A DNA stretch of 10,595 nucleotides from Candidatus Caccocola faecipullorum (GTDB taxonomy: Bacteria; Synergistota; Synergistia; Synergistales; Synergistaceae): NCBI GenBank assembly GCA_018716365.1, contig DVKA01000090.1, positions 1-10,595 of the forward strand, in the 5' to 3' direction. The notes beneath the pieces were generated by a model that worked only from the letters and a program-made list of their open reading frames with translations, had not been told where the DNA came from and made no database searches. Made by a program: the position numbers and the translations under genes. Shown piece after piece: positions 1 to 6,895 of this stretch. Each line of letters begins with the position of its first letter. Position 1 is the stretch's first letter.

Positions 1-1827
1 ATGTGCGGAATTATGGGTTACGTCGGCGACAGGGACACGACGAGGATAATTCTCGAAGGGCTCGCCAAGCATGAGTACCGCGGCTACGACTCCGCGGGCA
101 TAGCGGTGATAAAGGACGGCAGAATTTCCGAGCTTCGCACCGTCGGGCGCGTCGCGCAGCTCGCGGAGAAGGTCGCGGCTGCGGGGCTGACGGGCGACAT
201 CGGAATAGGCCACACGCGCTGGGCGACGCACGGCGGCGTGACGGAGAACAACGCGCACCCGCATATTTCGAGCGACGACCGCGTCGTGCTCGTCCACAAC
301 GGCATCATCGAGAACGCGCGCGACATCCGCGCCGAGCTCGAATCGAAGGGGATAAAGTTCCACACAGAGACCGACACGGAGTCCGCGGTGCAGTATCTCG
401 GCTACGTCTACGACGGAGACCCGAAGGAGGCCATCGTGAAGCTCACGGCGCGCATCCGCGGCGCATTCGCGCTCGTCATAATGTTCTATGACAAGCCGCG
501 CGAAATCTGGGTAGCGCGCAAGGGTTCGCCGCTCGTCGTCGGACACGCGGGCAACGAGGGATTCTGCGCCTCCGACCCGACGGCGCTGCTCGAATTCACT
601 CACGACGTCTGGTTCATGGACGACGACGAGATGGCGCAGATAACGCGCGAGGGCTGCAAATTCTTCGACTTCGCGGGCCGCGAGCATGAGAAGGCCTCGA
701 TGCACCTCGACTGGGACGCCGCGATGACGAACCGCGGAAAATACCCGCATTTCATGCTCAAGGAAATCCACGAACAGCCAGACGTCGTCGCGCACACGCT
801 GCTGGGCCGCGTCGCGGACGACGAGGTGGACCTCTCCCGCGAGCTTGCATGGACGCCAGAAGAGGCGGCGCAGTGGAAGCGCATCCACTTCGTAGCCTGC
901 GGCACGTCGCACTACGCGACGATAGTCGCGCAGCATATAATGGAGACCTTCGGCAATTTTGAAATCCGCACGGAGGTCGCCTCGGAGTACCGTTACAGAA
1001 ACATCCCCTCCGGCCCCGACACGCTTGCCGTATTCGTCTCGCAGTCCGGCGAAACGGCGGACACGCTGCACGCGGCGCGTCTCGCGAAATCGCGCGGCGC
1101 GAAGTGCCTCGTAATCACGAACGTCCGCGGCTCGACTATACACCGCGAAGTCGGCGACGCGCTCATCACGCCCGCGGGGCCTGAAATCGGCGTCGCGGCG
1201 ACGAAGACCTTCACGGCGCAGATAACGATACTGACCTTGCTCGGCCTCTACCTTGCGAAGCTGCGCGGCGAGCTTGACCCGAACACGGAGCGCCGCCTCA
1301 TCTCAGCGCTCATGGACATACCGGGCAAGCAGGCCGCGATGCTCGACCGCGAAAAGGAAATTGAGACGCTCGCGCGCAACTTTGCCGACGCGCGCGGATT
1401 CTTCTTCATCGGCCGCGGCATAGCCTACCCGCCGGCGCTCGAAGGCGCGCTCAAACTCAAGGAAATATCCTACCTCCACGCCGAGGCCTATCCCGCGGGC
1501 GAGATGAAGCACGGCCCGATAGCGCTGCTCGACAAGGAACTGCCCGTCGTCGCGCTCGTGCCGAAGAACGACCTCTGGGAGAAGACCATATCCAACATCG
1601 AGGAGTCGATGGCGCGCAAATCGCCGATAATCGCGCTTGCGACCGAGGGCGACACGGAGATCGGCCACTACACGCAGAACGTCATCTTCACGCCCGAGAC
1701 GGAGCCGGAGCTCTTCCCCTTCGTCGCGGTCGTTCCGCTCCAGCTCTTCGCCTACTACATCGCGCGCCAGCGCGGCTGCGACATAGATATGCCGCGCAAC
1801 CTTGCGAAGAGCGTCACGGTAGAATAA
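1..1827 (+). CDS. glmS: Glutamine--fructose-6-phosphate aminotransferase (isomerizing)
   Basis: Cytosolic enzyme that makes glucosamine-6-phosphate from fructose-6-phosphate and glutamine, the first step towards UDP-GlcNAc for peptidoglycan and other envelope sugars. The 608-residue product matches the usual family length (about 609). The N-terminal glutaminase domain opens with MCGIMGYVG, where Cys2 becomes the N-terminal nucleophile, and carries RWATHG (73-78), HNGIIEN (99-105) and TDTE (124-127). Two SIS sugar-isomerase domains follow, with CGTS at 300-303 and SQSGET at 347-352 binding sugar phosphate. The C-terminus ends in the classic AKSVTVE, whose lysine is the catalytic ring-opening residue. 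The ATG is the first base of the window, so promoter, ribosome binding site and any upstream glmS ribozyme cannot be judged. A terminator-like hairpin follows at 1837-1863. Identification is essentially certain. Confidence 0.98.
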   Translation: MCGIMGYVGDRDTTRIILEGLAKHEYRGYDSAGIAVIKDGRISELRTVGRVAQLAEKVAAAGLTGDIGIGHTRWATHGGVTENNAHPHISSDDRVVLVHNGIIENARDIRAELESKGIKFHTETDTESAVQYLGYVYDGDPKEAIVKLTARIRGAFALVIMFYDKPREIWVARKGSPLVVGHAGNEGFCASDPTALLEFTHDVWFMDDDEMAQITREGCKFFDFAGREHEKASMHLDWDAAMTNRGKYPHFMLKEIHEQPDVVAHTLLGRVADDEVDLSRELAWTPEEAAQWKRIHFVACGTSHYATIVAQHIMETFGNFEIRTEVASEYRYRNIPSGPDTLAVFVSQSGETADTLHAARLAKSRGAKCLVITNVRGSTIHREVGDALITPAGPEIGVAATKTFTAQITILTLLGLYLAKLRGELDPNTERRLISALMDIPGKQAAMLDREKEIETLARNFADARGFFFIGRGIAYPPALEGALKLKEISYLHAEAYPAGEMKHGPIALLDKELPVVALVPKNDLWEKTISNIEESMARKSPIIALATEGDTEIGHYTQNVIFTPETEPELFPFVAVVPLQLFAYYIARQRGCDIDMPRNLAKSVTVE

Positions 1828-1836
1828 AAAACATTC

Positions 1837-1863
1837 GGGCGGGGCATTGCTCCGCTCATTTTT
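1837..1863 (+). terminator. Terminator-like hairpin after glmS
   Basis: GGGCGGGG (1837-1844), loop CATTG, CTCCGCTC (1850-1857) form an 8-bp stem with two G-U pairs, followed by ATTTTT. It lies 10 nt after the glmS stop and ends 3 nt before the ribosome binding site of the next gene, so it may only partially terminate. The right arm is also part of a competing small hairpin, CTCAT-TTTT-ATGAG (1855-1868), that would cover that ribosome binding site. Confidence 0.55.
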
Positions 1864-1874
1864 ATGAGGAAACC

Positions 1875-2216
1875 ATGAATTTTACGAAAAGCAGAAAAAC
1901 AGCCGCGATAATCCTCGCGCTCGTCCTCATATTCCAGCCGCTCTGCGCCGCGCCAGCGCCGGCCTTTGAGCTTAACGCGCCGGATATAAGCGTCGCGCGC
2001 GATTGGGACGGCTCCGACTGGCTCGAACTTCTCGCGCACTTCTCGGCGTTCACCGGCCTCTCCTACTGGATAGGCTCGGCTGTGTACGAAGCCTACGACG
2101 CTGTGCGCGGGCTTGACGACCTGTGGGACTTCCTTTCGCTGCTGCTGCGCCTCGGCCTCATACCGCACTGGTACTACGAGTTCGCGCCGGAGCCGCCGGG
2201 CGCGTTTTCGATATGA
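1875..2216 (+). CDS. Predicted exported protein of unknown function (113 aa)
   Basis: I do not recognise this family. The product starts with a typical Sec signal peptide: basic n-region (KSRK, residues 5-8), hydrophobic core at about 10-20 ([11 protein letters not shown]), and a likely signal peptidase I site after APA (28-30). The mature part, about 83 residues, is acidic and aromatic (many Trp/Tyr/Asp) with a second hydrophobic patch at about 84-98 ([15 protein letters not shown]). No cysteine occurs in the mature part and no lipobox is convincing (FQPLC lacks a small residue at -1). A GAGGA ribosome binding site (1866-1870) lies 4 nt before the ATG. The gene follows glmS by 47 nt, across a terminator-like hairpin, and its TGA stop overlaps the ATG of the next gene, so it is probably cotranscribed with the GIY-YIG gene. 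Function unknown; that it is a real, exported protein is inference from these signals. Confidence 0.75.
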   Translation: MNFTKSRKTAAIILALVLIFQPLCAAPAPAFELNAPDISVARDWDGSDWLELLAHFSAFTGLSYWIGSAVYEAYDAVRGLDDLWDFLSLLLRLGLIPHWYYEFAPEPPGAFSI

Positions 2217-2476
2217 CCCCCTGCGCCTACATCCTGCTCTGCGCCGACGGCACGCTCTACACCGGCTGGACCAACGACATCGAAAAGCGGCTCGCGGCGC
2301 ACAACGCCGGACGCGGCGCGAAATACACGCGCGGACGCAGGCCCGTGACGCTGCTGTACAGCGAGGAGTGCGCCTCGAAGAGCGAAGCGATGAGCCGCGA
2401 GGCCGCGATAAAAAAACTCTCGCGCGAAGAGAAGCTCCTGTTAAGCGAAGGTAAAAATATCGCCGCGCGCGCTTGA
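2213..2476 (+). CDS. GIY-YIG nuclease superfamily protein (UPF0213/YhbQ-like)
   Basis: Small single-domain member of the GIY-YIG superfamily, 87 residues, the usual size for the UPF0213/YhbQ group. The degenerate hallmark is AYILLC (5-10) and LYTGW (15-19); the candidate catalytic residues Tyr6, Tyr16, Arg26 (in EKRLAAH), His30 and Glu63 (in SREAAIKKL) are all present. Such proteins are thought to be metal-dependent DNA endonucleases; the precise cellular role of the small bacterial ones is not well defined. The open frame extends upstream to 2123, but I chose the ATG at 2213: it overlaps the previous stop as ATGA, the protein then starts right at the domain, and the upstream extension ([12 protein letters not shown]...) is a frame shadow of the exported-protein gene. 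No strong ribosome binding site is visible, which fits translational coupling. The TGA stop lies inside the -35 box of the purA promoter. Confidence 0.9.
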   Translation: MTPCAYILLCADGTLYTGWTNDIEKRLAAHNAGRGAKYTRGRRPVTLLYSEECASKSEAMSREAAIKKLSREEKLLLSEGKNIAARA

Positions 2477-2501
2477 TAATTTCAGCGCCGTTGATTACAA
2501 T
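2473..2501 (+). promoter_or_regulatory. Sigma70-type promoter of purA
   Basis: TTGATA (2473-2478), a 17-nt spacer and TACAAT (2496-2501), each box 5/6 to consensus. The -35 contains the TGA stop of the preceding gene. Expected start of transcription is near 2508, immediately before a hairpin (2509-2536). A weaker alternative is TTACAA (2495-2500), N16, TAATAG (2517-2522). Confidence 0.65.
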
Positions 2502-2508
2502 AACAAAG

Positions 2509-2536
2509 TTTCGGCCTAATAGTAAGGGCCGCGAAA
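2509..2536 (+). other. Hairpin at the 5' end of the purA leader
   Basis: TTTCGGCC (2509-2516) pairs with GGCCGCGAAA (2527-2536) around a 10-nt A/T-rich loop, with a 2-nt bulge. It would sit at the very start of the predicted purA mRNA. It could protect the 5' end or be a regulator site; no known riboswitch class is recognised, and there is no U tract. Confidence 0.4.
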
Positions 2537-2540
2537 TTAA

Positions 2541-3851
<1,311 letters not shown>

Positions 3852-3882
3852 CGCTCAGACGAACAATTTACGCAACATACCG

Positions 3883-3908
3883 AAGGCCGCTCTTGTGGCG
3901 GCCTTTTT
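3883..3908 (+). terminator. Intrinsic terminator of purA
   Basis: AAGGCCGC (3883-3890), 7-nt loop, GCGGCCTT (3898-3905) with the tail continuing to TTTTT (3904-3908). Perfect 8-bp stem, 31 nt after the purA stop. Confidence 0.85.
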
Positions 3909-3969
3909 ACGTGCGCGTGCGGAAGCGCGGCAACTTCCGTAAGCCTCTGCCGCGCCGCGCGCGCGTACA

Positions 3970-4000
3970 CCGCGGCGAAAATTTTGCGAAAGAGCCGCGG
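3970..4000. repeat. Inverted repeat upstream of the marR promoter
   Basis: CCGCGGC (3970-3976) and GCCGCGG (3994-4000) form a perfect 7-bp inverted repeat with a 17-nt spacer that contains AAAATTTT. Its right arm ends 1 bp before the -35 box of the promoter at 4002. It could be a binding site for an activator or a chance product of GC-rich DNA. Confidence 0.35.
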
Positions 4001-4001
4001 C

Positions 4002-4029
4002 TTGACAACGCAGCGCATTTTTATAAAAT
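4002..4029 (+). promoter_or_regulatory. Promoter of the marR-nitroreductase operon
   Basis: A perfect TTGACA -35 (4002-4007), 16-nt spacer, and TAAAAT -10 (4024-4029). It lies between the purA terminator and the marR start, and the candidate operator directly follows it. Confidence 0.75.
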
Positions 4030-4033
4030 AACA

Positions 4034-4054
4034 GTCAAGTAATTGACCGTCAAT
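4034..4054 (+). promoter_or_regulatory. Candidate MarR operator (overlapping palindromes)
   Basis: ATTGAC-C-GTCAAT (4042-4054) is a perfect 6-1-6 palindrome, and a third half-site GTCAA (4034-4038) makes a second inverted pair with TTGAC (4043-4047). The site spans the expected transcription start just downstream of the -10. Position, size and the TTGAC/GTCAA half-sites are typical of MarR-family autorepression; the assignment to the adjacent regulator is inference. Confidence 0.6.
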
Positions 4055-4074
4055 AAATGTACGGAGTGAGCGCG

Positions 4075-4527
4075 ATGGACAAGGAAGCCAAGAAAAACGC
4101 ATACCTCTACTGCAAATTCCGCGACGAGCAGTTTGCGCTCTACGACGAGTACGCGAAGCGCCACGGCATGATGATGAAGACCCTGCTCGTCGTCAATGCG
4201 CTCTTCTACGCAAGCGACGGCATGACTCAGAGGGATATATGCGCGCGGACCTTCCAGTCGAAACAGACGGTCAACCTCATCGTCAAAAATCTGCTGGAGC
4301 ATAGCTATGCAACAATCGAAGAAGCGCCGGACGACAAACGCATAAAAATCGTCCGCATGACGGAGGCGGGGCGCACATACTGCGGGAATGTCGTCCGCCA
4401 CATCACGCGCGCGGAGGACGAAGCCATGTCCATGTTCACGCCGGAGGAGCAGAGACGGCTCGTCGAACTCTCAAGGACGTTTACAAAAAACCTCGCAATG
4501 CTGATAAATCGGGAAACGGAGGACTGA
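4075..4527 (+). CDS. MarR-family transcriptional regulator
   Basis: Winged helix-turn-helix DNA-binding repressor of the MarR family, 150 residues, normal for the family. The HTH runs through about residues 50-75 (MTQRDICARTFQSKQTVNLIV) and the wing is DDKRIKIVRMTEAGR (86-100), the family's most recognisable segment; a C-terminal dimerisation helix follows. I prefer the ATG at 4075 to the one at 4057 because GGAG (4062-4065) is correctly spaced for 4075 and nothing precedes 4057. Three cysteines (13, 56, 103) could allow thiol sensing, but this is speculation. The gene is transcribed from 4002-4029, likely represses itself at 4034-4054, and is 3 nt from the nitroreductase gene. The ligand is unknown; a quinone, nitroaromatic or electrophile would fit the neighbour. 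Confidence 0.9.
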   Translation: MDKEAKKNAYLYCKFRDEQFALYDEYAKRHGMMMKTLLVVNALFYASDGMTQRDICARTFQSKQTVNLIVKNLLEHSYATIEEAPDDKRIKIVRMTEAGRTYCGNVVRHITRAEDEAMSMFTPEEQRRLVELSRTFTKNLAMLINRETED

Positions 4528-4530
4528 AAA

Positions 4531-5151
4531 ATGGAATTTTACGAAGCGATAGCGAAGCGCAGGATAGCGCGCGACTTCAAGGACGAGGACGTACCGCTTG
4601 AGACGGTTGAAAAAATAATCGGCGCGGGGCTCAAAGCGCCGACGCACGACCACCTGCGAAACTGGGAGTTCGTCGTGCTTCACGACAAAGAGGAGAAGGA
4701 GCGCGCGCTTCAGTACGTCGCCTCGGGCATAGGGCCGACGCTCGAAATTTTGAAAAAGACGCTCATCGACGGAACGCCGCAGCAGAAGATGTACGCGACA
4801 GCGATGCCGCGCCAGTACACGATGCTATTTAACGCGCCGTACGTCATACTGCCCTTCTTCAAATCGACGCCCGGCCTCATGAAACCCGACTCCGTCAGCT
4901 CGCTCAACCCGCTCTCGTCTATATGGTGCGTCATCGAGAACATCTTCCTCGCCGCGACGGCGGAAGGGTTCGCCTGCTCGATGCGCATCCCCGTAGGCGG
5001 CGAAGGGGCGAACGCCGCGCGCGCGGTCGGAGCCCCCGACGGCTACATGCTCCCATGCTACATAGGAATCGGCGTCCCCGCGGAGGACGCGCCGGAAATC
5101 GAGCAGGTCGAATACACGGCGAAGCAGAAGATGCACTTCGGGAAGTGGTAG
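4531..5151 (+). CDS. Nitroreductase-family FMN oxidoreductase
   Basis: Flavoprotein of the nitroreductase superfamily, 206 residues, usual length. Expected to bind FMN and use NAD(P)H to reduce nitro compounds, quinones or enones; the natural substrate is not readable. Seen: the N-terminal FMN-phosphate motif KRRIARDF (9-16), the APTHDHLRNWEF segment (36-47) equivalent to the family's APSxxNxQPW, and the C-terminal helix IENIFLAATAEGFACS at about 136-151. Asn of the usual NxQPW is replaced within THDHLRNW, so it belongs to a divergent subfamily. GGAGG (4518-4522), located inside the end of marR, precedes the ATG by 8 nt, and only 3 nt separate the two genes, so they are one operon under the MarR protein. 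No clear terminator follows the stop. The family call is solid; the substrate is not. Confidence 0.92.
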   Translation: MEFYEAIAKRRIARDFKDEDVPLETVEKIIGAGLKAPTHDHLRNWEFVVLHDKEEKERALQYVASGIGPTLEILKKTLIDGTPQQKMYATAMPRQYTMLFNAPYVILPFFKSTPGLMKPDSVSSLNPLSSIWCVIENIFLAATAEGFACSMRIPVGGEGANAARAVGAPDGYMLPCYIGIGVPAEDAPEIEQVEYTAKQKMHFGKW

Positions 5152-5222
5152 TGAAAACAGCGGCGCGTCGCGTCTGTACCCGGCGGCGCGTATTATAGAG
5201 ATTTATAGTCACTTAACCAAAC

Positions 5223-5388
5223 AAACTATGTCATTCCCGCAATCTTTTGTGCCCGATAATGCGGGGCAGGCTCGCGGGAATCTCCATGATAAACGTTAGA
5301 GGCGGCAAAGTAACGTATACGCTCCGTTTCTGCCTCTAACGATTAGGACGGAGGCCCCAGACAGAAAATTTCTGGGGCGACATAGTTT
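5223..5388. repeat. Nested symmetric palindromic element
   Basis: Four ordered inverted pieces around a centre near 5318. Outer boxes AAACTATGTC (5223-5232) and GACATAGTTT (5379-5388) are exact reverse complements. Inner boxes CGTTAGAGGC (5294-5303) and GCCTCTAACG (5332-5341) are exact reverse complements. Each arm carries its own hairpin of different sequence: ATTCCCGC/GCGGGAAT (5233-5240/5274-5281) on the left and GCCCCAGA/TCTGGGGC (5354-5361/5371-5378) on the right. The CATTCCCGC...GCGGGAAT arm resembles the REP/BIME-like intergenic repeats found in many bacteria. No coding capacity. It may be a non-autonomous, REP/MITE-like element or a structured RNA; copy number cannot be known from one window. 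Confidence 0.7.
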
Positions 5389-5590
5389 TTGTTAGAAAGT
5401 TAAATTAGTATAATCGCTATATGCCGTCCCGGCGCGATTCTGCACACGACGAGCCGGGCGAGCCTGCGATAATCTTCTCCATGAATGCTGAAGCCGCTGC
5501 GCGCGTAAACCCTCCGGCGGTTGAGCCGAAAGTTTTTTATTAAATTCAGGTTTGTTAGGGAATCTTAGGAAGTTCGGGATTTTCACCCGG

Positions 5591-5640
5591 CACGGTTCAG
5601 CGGTTTTGACATCGTAAACCCTGAACCTGTGCTTTCTTTT
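5591..5640 (+). terminator. Long imperfect hairpin with T-rich 3' flank
   Basis: CACGGTTCAG (5591-5600), one bulged C, GGTTT (5602-5606), 9-nt loop, AAACC (5616-5620), CTGAACC (5621-5627), one bulged T, GTG (5629-5631): about 15 bp. The plus-strand flank is CTTTCTTTT, so it could terminate rightward transcription before the convergent 40-aa gene; read leftward it has no U tract. Terminator status is tentative, the hairpin itself is clear. Confidence 0.5.
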
Positions 5641-5685
5641 CGCGCCGTGCGGCGCTTCGGTGAAACTTGCTTGGAGCTTTCGTCG

Positions 5686-5808
5686 TTACTTCTGCTTCAC
5701 GATCACGTGCTCGACTGGGAGCCCGTCCTTGAGCTCCACGGCGACGAAGCCGCCTTCGGGAGTCATCCAGTAAGGTACTCCGCCTATGTAGACCAGCTTA
5801 TTGCTCAT
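5686..5808 (-). CDS. Small conserved-looking protein, 40 aa, unknown function
   Basis: A 40-residue minus-strand gene beginning MSNKLVYIGG and ending VEHVIVKQK. I do not recognise the family. Support: a full AGGAGG ribosome binding site (5815-5820 on the plus strand) 6-7 nt before the ATG, and a strong promoter (TTGACA, N16, TAGAAT) with a leader of about 47 nt. The peptide has GGVPYW (9-14) and GGFVAVELKDGLPVEHVIV (19-37), alternating hydrophobic and polar residues as expected of a small beta-hairpin or beta-sheet protein; no signal peptide, transmembrane segment or cysteine. It lies downstream of the terminator of the QueG-like gene on the same strand, so it is a separate transcription unit. 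No clear terminator with a U tract follows in its direction. The overlapping plus-strand frame at 5629-5895 has no ribosome binding site and is its shadow. Confidence 0.75.
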   Translation of the reverse strand: MSNKLVYIGGVPYWMTPEGGFVAVELKDGLPVEHVIVKQK

Positions 5809-5861
5809 ACAATCGCCTCCTTTTTTCTAAAATTTATGGATTACCCAATCCATACAAGACA

Positions 5862-5889
5862 ATTCTATAACTTTCCAGAGATTTGTCAA
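5862..5889 (-). promoter_or_regulatory. Promoter of the 40-aa gene
   Basis: Read on the minus strand: consensus TTGACA (5889-5884), 16-nt spacer, TAGAAT (5867-5862; 5/6 to TATAAT). It begins immediately after the QueG-like gene's terminator, in an A/T-rich stretch. One of the best promoters in the window. Confidence 0.8.
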
Positions 5890-5916
5890 ATATAAAGGCG
5901 GCCTCTCGGGCCGCCT
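5890..5916 (-). terminator. Terminator of the QueG-like gene
   Basis: Minus-strand AGGCGGCC (5916-5909), loop CGAGA, GGCCGCCT (5903-5896), then TTATATTT. Perfect 8-bp stem 12 nt after the stop codon; the tail is interrupted by A. On the plus strand the stem is followed by GTTACTATTTTTTT, so it may act in both directions. Confidence 0.7.
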
Positions 5917-5928
5917 GTTACTATTTTT

Positions 5929-6756
5929 TTACTTTTTCGCTGCGTTCGGTATGCGTCGAGAGCAGGGGACGCGCACCTGGCATTTGCCGCAGCCGTAGCG
6001 CACGCGCGCGTTCGGGCCGTGCGGCGGGCGCGTCGTCGCGTTCAGGTAGTCGCCGCAAAGCTTCTGGTCTTTCGCCAGCGCCGCGCCGCGCGACTTGTCT
6101 ATCGCCTTCGCCGGGCAGCGGAACTGGCAGGCCCCGCATTTTGTGCAGTATTCAAACGGGTCGCCGTACTTCCGCGGCGTCGGCGTGAACTCCGCCTCCG
6201 TGACGATGCTTCCGAAGCGTCCCGCCATGCCGCGCTCCGTGATGAGCCCCTTCGAGAGGCCGAACGTGCCGAGGCCGCAGACGTAGGCGACATGGCGCTC
6301 CGACCAGTTCGAGGCGTATGGCGCGAGCATCTTGAAGCGCGCGTCGGTCGTCGGGAAGGCCGCGGCGAAGCCGGCGTCTTCGATGAGTTTCCTGAGCCGC
6401 GCGCCGAGCGCGTTCATCGCAAGCTGCCCTTCGATACGCGCGTGGAGCCATTCATCGGAGACGGCCGCGCCCTGCGCGTTCGAGTCCACCACCTGCTCCG
6501 TGAAGGGCAGGAAGAACGATACGACGCTCTTCGCGCCCGGCACCCAGTCGCACGGAAGCATCTCCTCCGGGTGGACGACCTCTGGACGGCGCAATTCGAG
6601 AAAGAGCGGGTCGTCCGCCGCCGCGACGCCGAAGATCGGCTCCTCGTATATCCTCATGCCGGCGAGCTCCGGGCGCAGCGCGTCCTCGGCCGCGACGAAG
6701 TTCTCCGGCCCGCTGAGAAATTTCTTCGCCTCTTCCATAAGTTTCTCTAACGTCAT
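5929..6756 (-). CDS. QueG-like double [4Fe-4S] cluster oxidoreductase
   Basis: A 275-residue predicted cytosolic iron-sulfur protein related to epoxyqueuosine reductase (QueG) and reductive dehalogenase-like proteins. The segment SERHVAYVCGLGTFGLSKGL (152-171) and GRFGSIVTE (179-187) match the QueG-family core. Cluster one is CTKCGACQFRCP (Cys204, 207, 210, 214). A second set of four cysteines is Cys234 and CGKCQVRVPC (Cys256, 259, 265). It is much shorter than QueG (about 370-390) and lacks its C-terminal HEAT-like region, so it should not be called queG; whether it binds cobalamin is unknown. The open frame extends to 6777, but the ATG at 6756 is preceded by GGAGG with 7-nt spacing and by a promoter (6789-6817). 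It is transcribed alone, divergent from azlC. Family call strong, substrate unknown. Confidence 0.88.
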   Translation of the reverse strand: MTLEKLMEEAKKFLSGPENFVAAEDALRPELAGMRIYEEPIFGVAAADDPLFLELRRPEVVHPEEMLPCDWVPGAKSVVSFFLPFTEQVVDSNAQGAAVSDEWLHARIEGQLAMNALGARLRKLIEDAGFAAAFPTTDARFKMLAPYASNWSERHVAYVCGLGTFGLSKGLITERGMAGRFGSIVTEAEFTPTPRKYGDPFEYCTKCGACQFRCPAKAIDKSRGAALAKDQKLCGDYLNATTRPPHGPNARVRYGCGKCQVRVPCSRRIPNAAKK

Positions 6757-6783
6757 AAAATCCCCTCCGTTTCCCACACTGTA

Positions 6784-6797
6784 CGATAAGTATATCG
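6784..6797. promoter_or_regulatory. Palindrome over the -10 of the QueG-like gene promoter
   Basis: CGATA (6784-6788), 4 bp, TATCG (6793-6797): a perfect 5-4-5 inverted repeat that covers the whole -10 box. A regulator bound here would block transcription. No adjacent regulator gene is apparent, so this remains a candidate. Confidence 0.35.
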
Positions 6798-6817
6798 CCG
6801 CGCGCCGAAGATGTAAA
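6789..6817 (-). promoter_or_regulatory. Promoter of the QueG-like gene
   Basis: Minus strand TTTACA (6817-6812), 17-nt spacer, TATACT (6794-6789); each box 5/6 to consensus with ideal spacing. The -10 ends about 32 nt before the ATG. Confidence 0.75.
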
Positions 6818-6832
6818 AGCGCGGAGCGGGAC

Positions 6833-6860
6833 GAAAAAACGCCGCCTTTGCAGACGGCGT
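6833..6860 (-). terminator. Leftward terminator-like hairpin, no known gene served
   Basis: On the minus strand ACGCCGTC (6860-6853), loop TGCAAA, GGCGGCGT (6846-6839) form an 8-bp stem with one G-U pair, followed by TTTTT. No minus-strand gene lies upstream of it; it would insulate the QueG-like promoter from leftward read-through. Confidence 0.6.
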
Positions 6861-6895
6861 GCGTTTTGTTATTTTCCCTTTTTCCGCAAAATCAG

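Larger units (their letters stand above)
5152..5685. other. Gene-poor intergenic region with palindromic structure
   Basis: Over 500 bases without a convincing protein gene. It contains the nested palindromic element at 5223-5388, a TATAAT box at 5409-5414, a GCCGGG/CCCGGC inverted pair (5428-5433/5453-5458), a long hairpin at 5591-5631, and a short GC hairpin (5642-5655). The stretch is noticeably more A/T-rich than the genes around it. Open frames here are short and lack ribosome binding sites. Confidence 0.7.

Noticed and set aside
5421..5543. Plus-strand 40-codon frame beginning at an ATG 7 bp after a TATAAT box
   Set aside because: No room for a ribosome binding site and a low-complexity translation; treated only as part of a possible non-coding transcript.
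5392..5586. Minus-strand frame of 64 codons starting with GTG
   Set aside because: No ribosome binding site or promoter, and the translation (Pro/Arg/Gln-rich) shows no recognisable fold; it overlaps the palindrome-bearing intergenic region.
5629..5895. Plus-strand frame of 88 codons
   Set aside because: Antisense to the better supported 40-aa minus-strand gene and its promoter; no ribosome binding site.
6019..6750. Plus-strand frame of 243 codons opposite the QueG-like gene
   Set aside because: Arg/Leu/Val-rich shadow; the minus strand has clear cysteine motifs, promoter, ribosome binding site and terminator.
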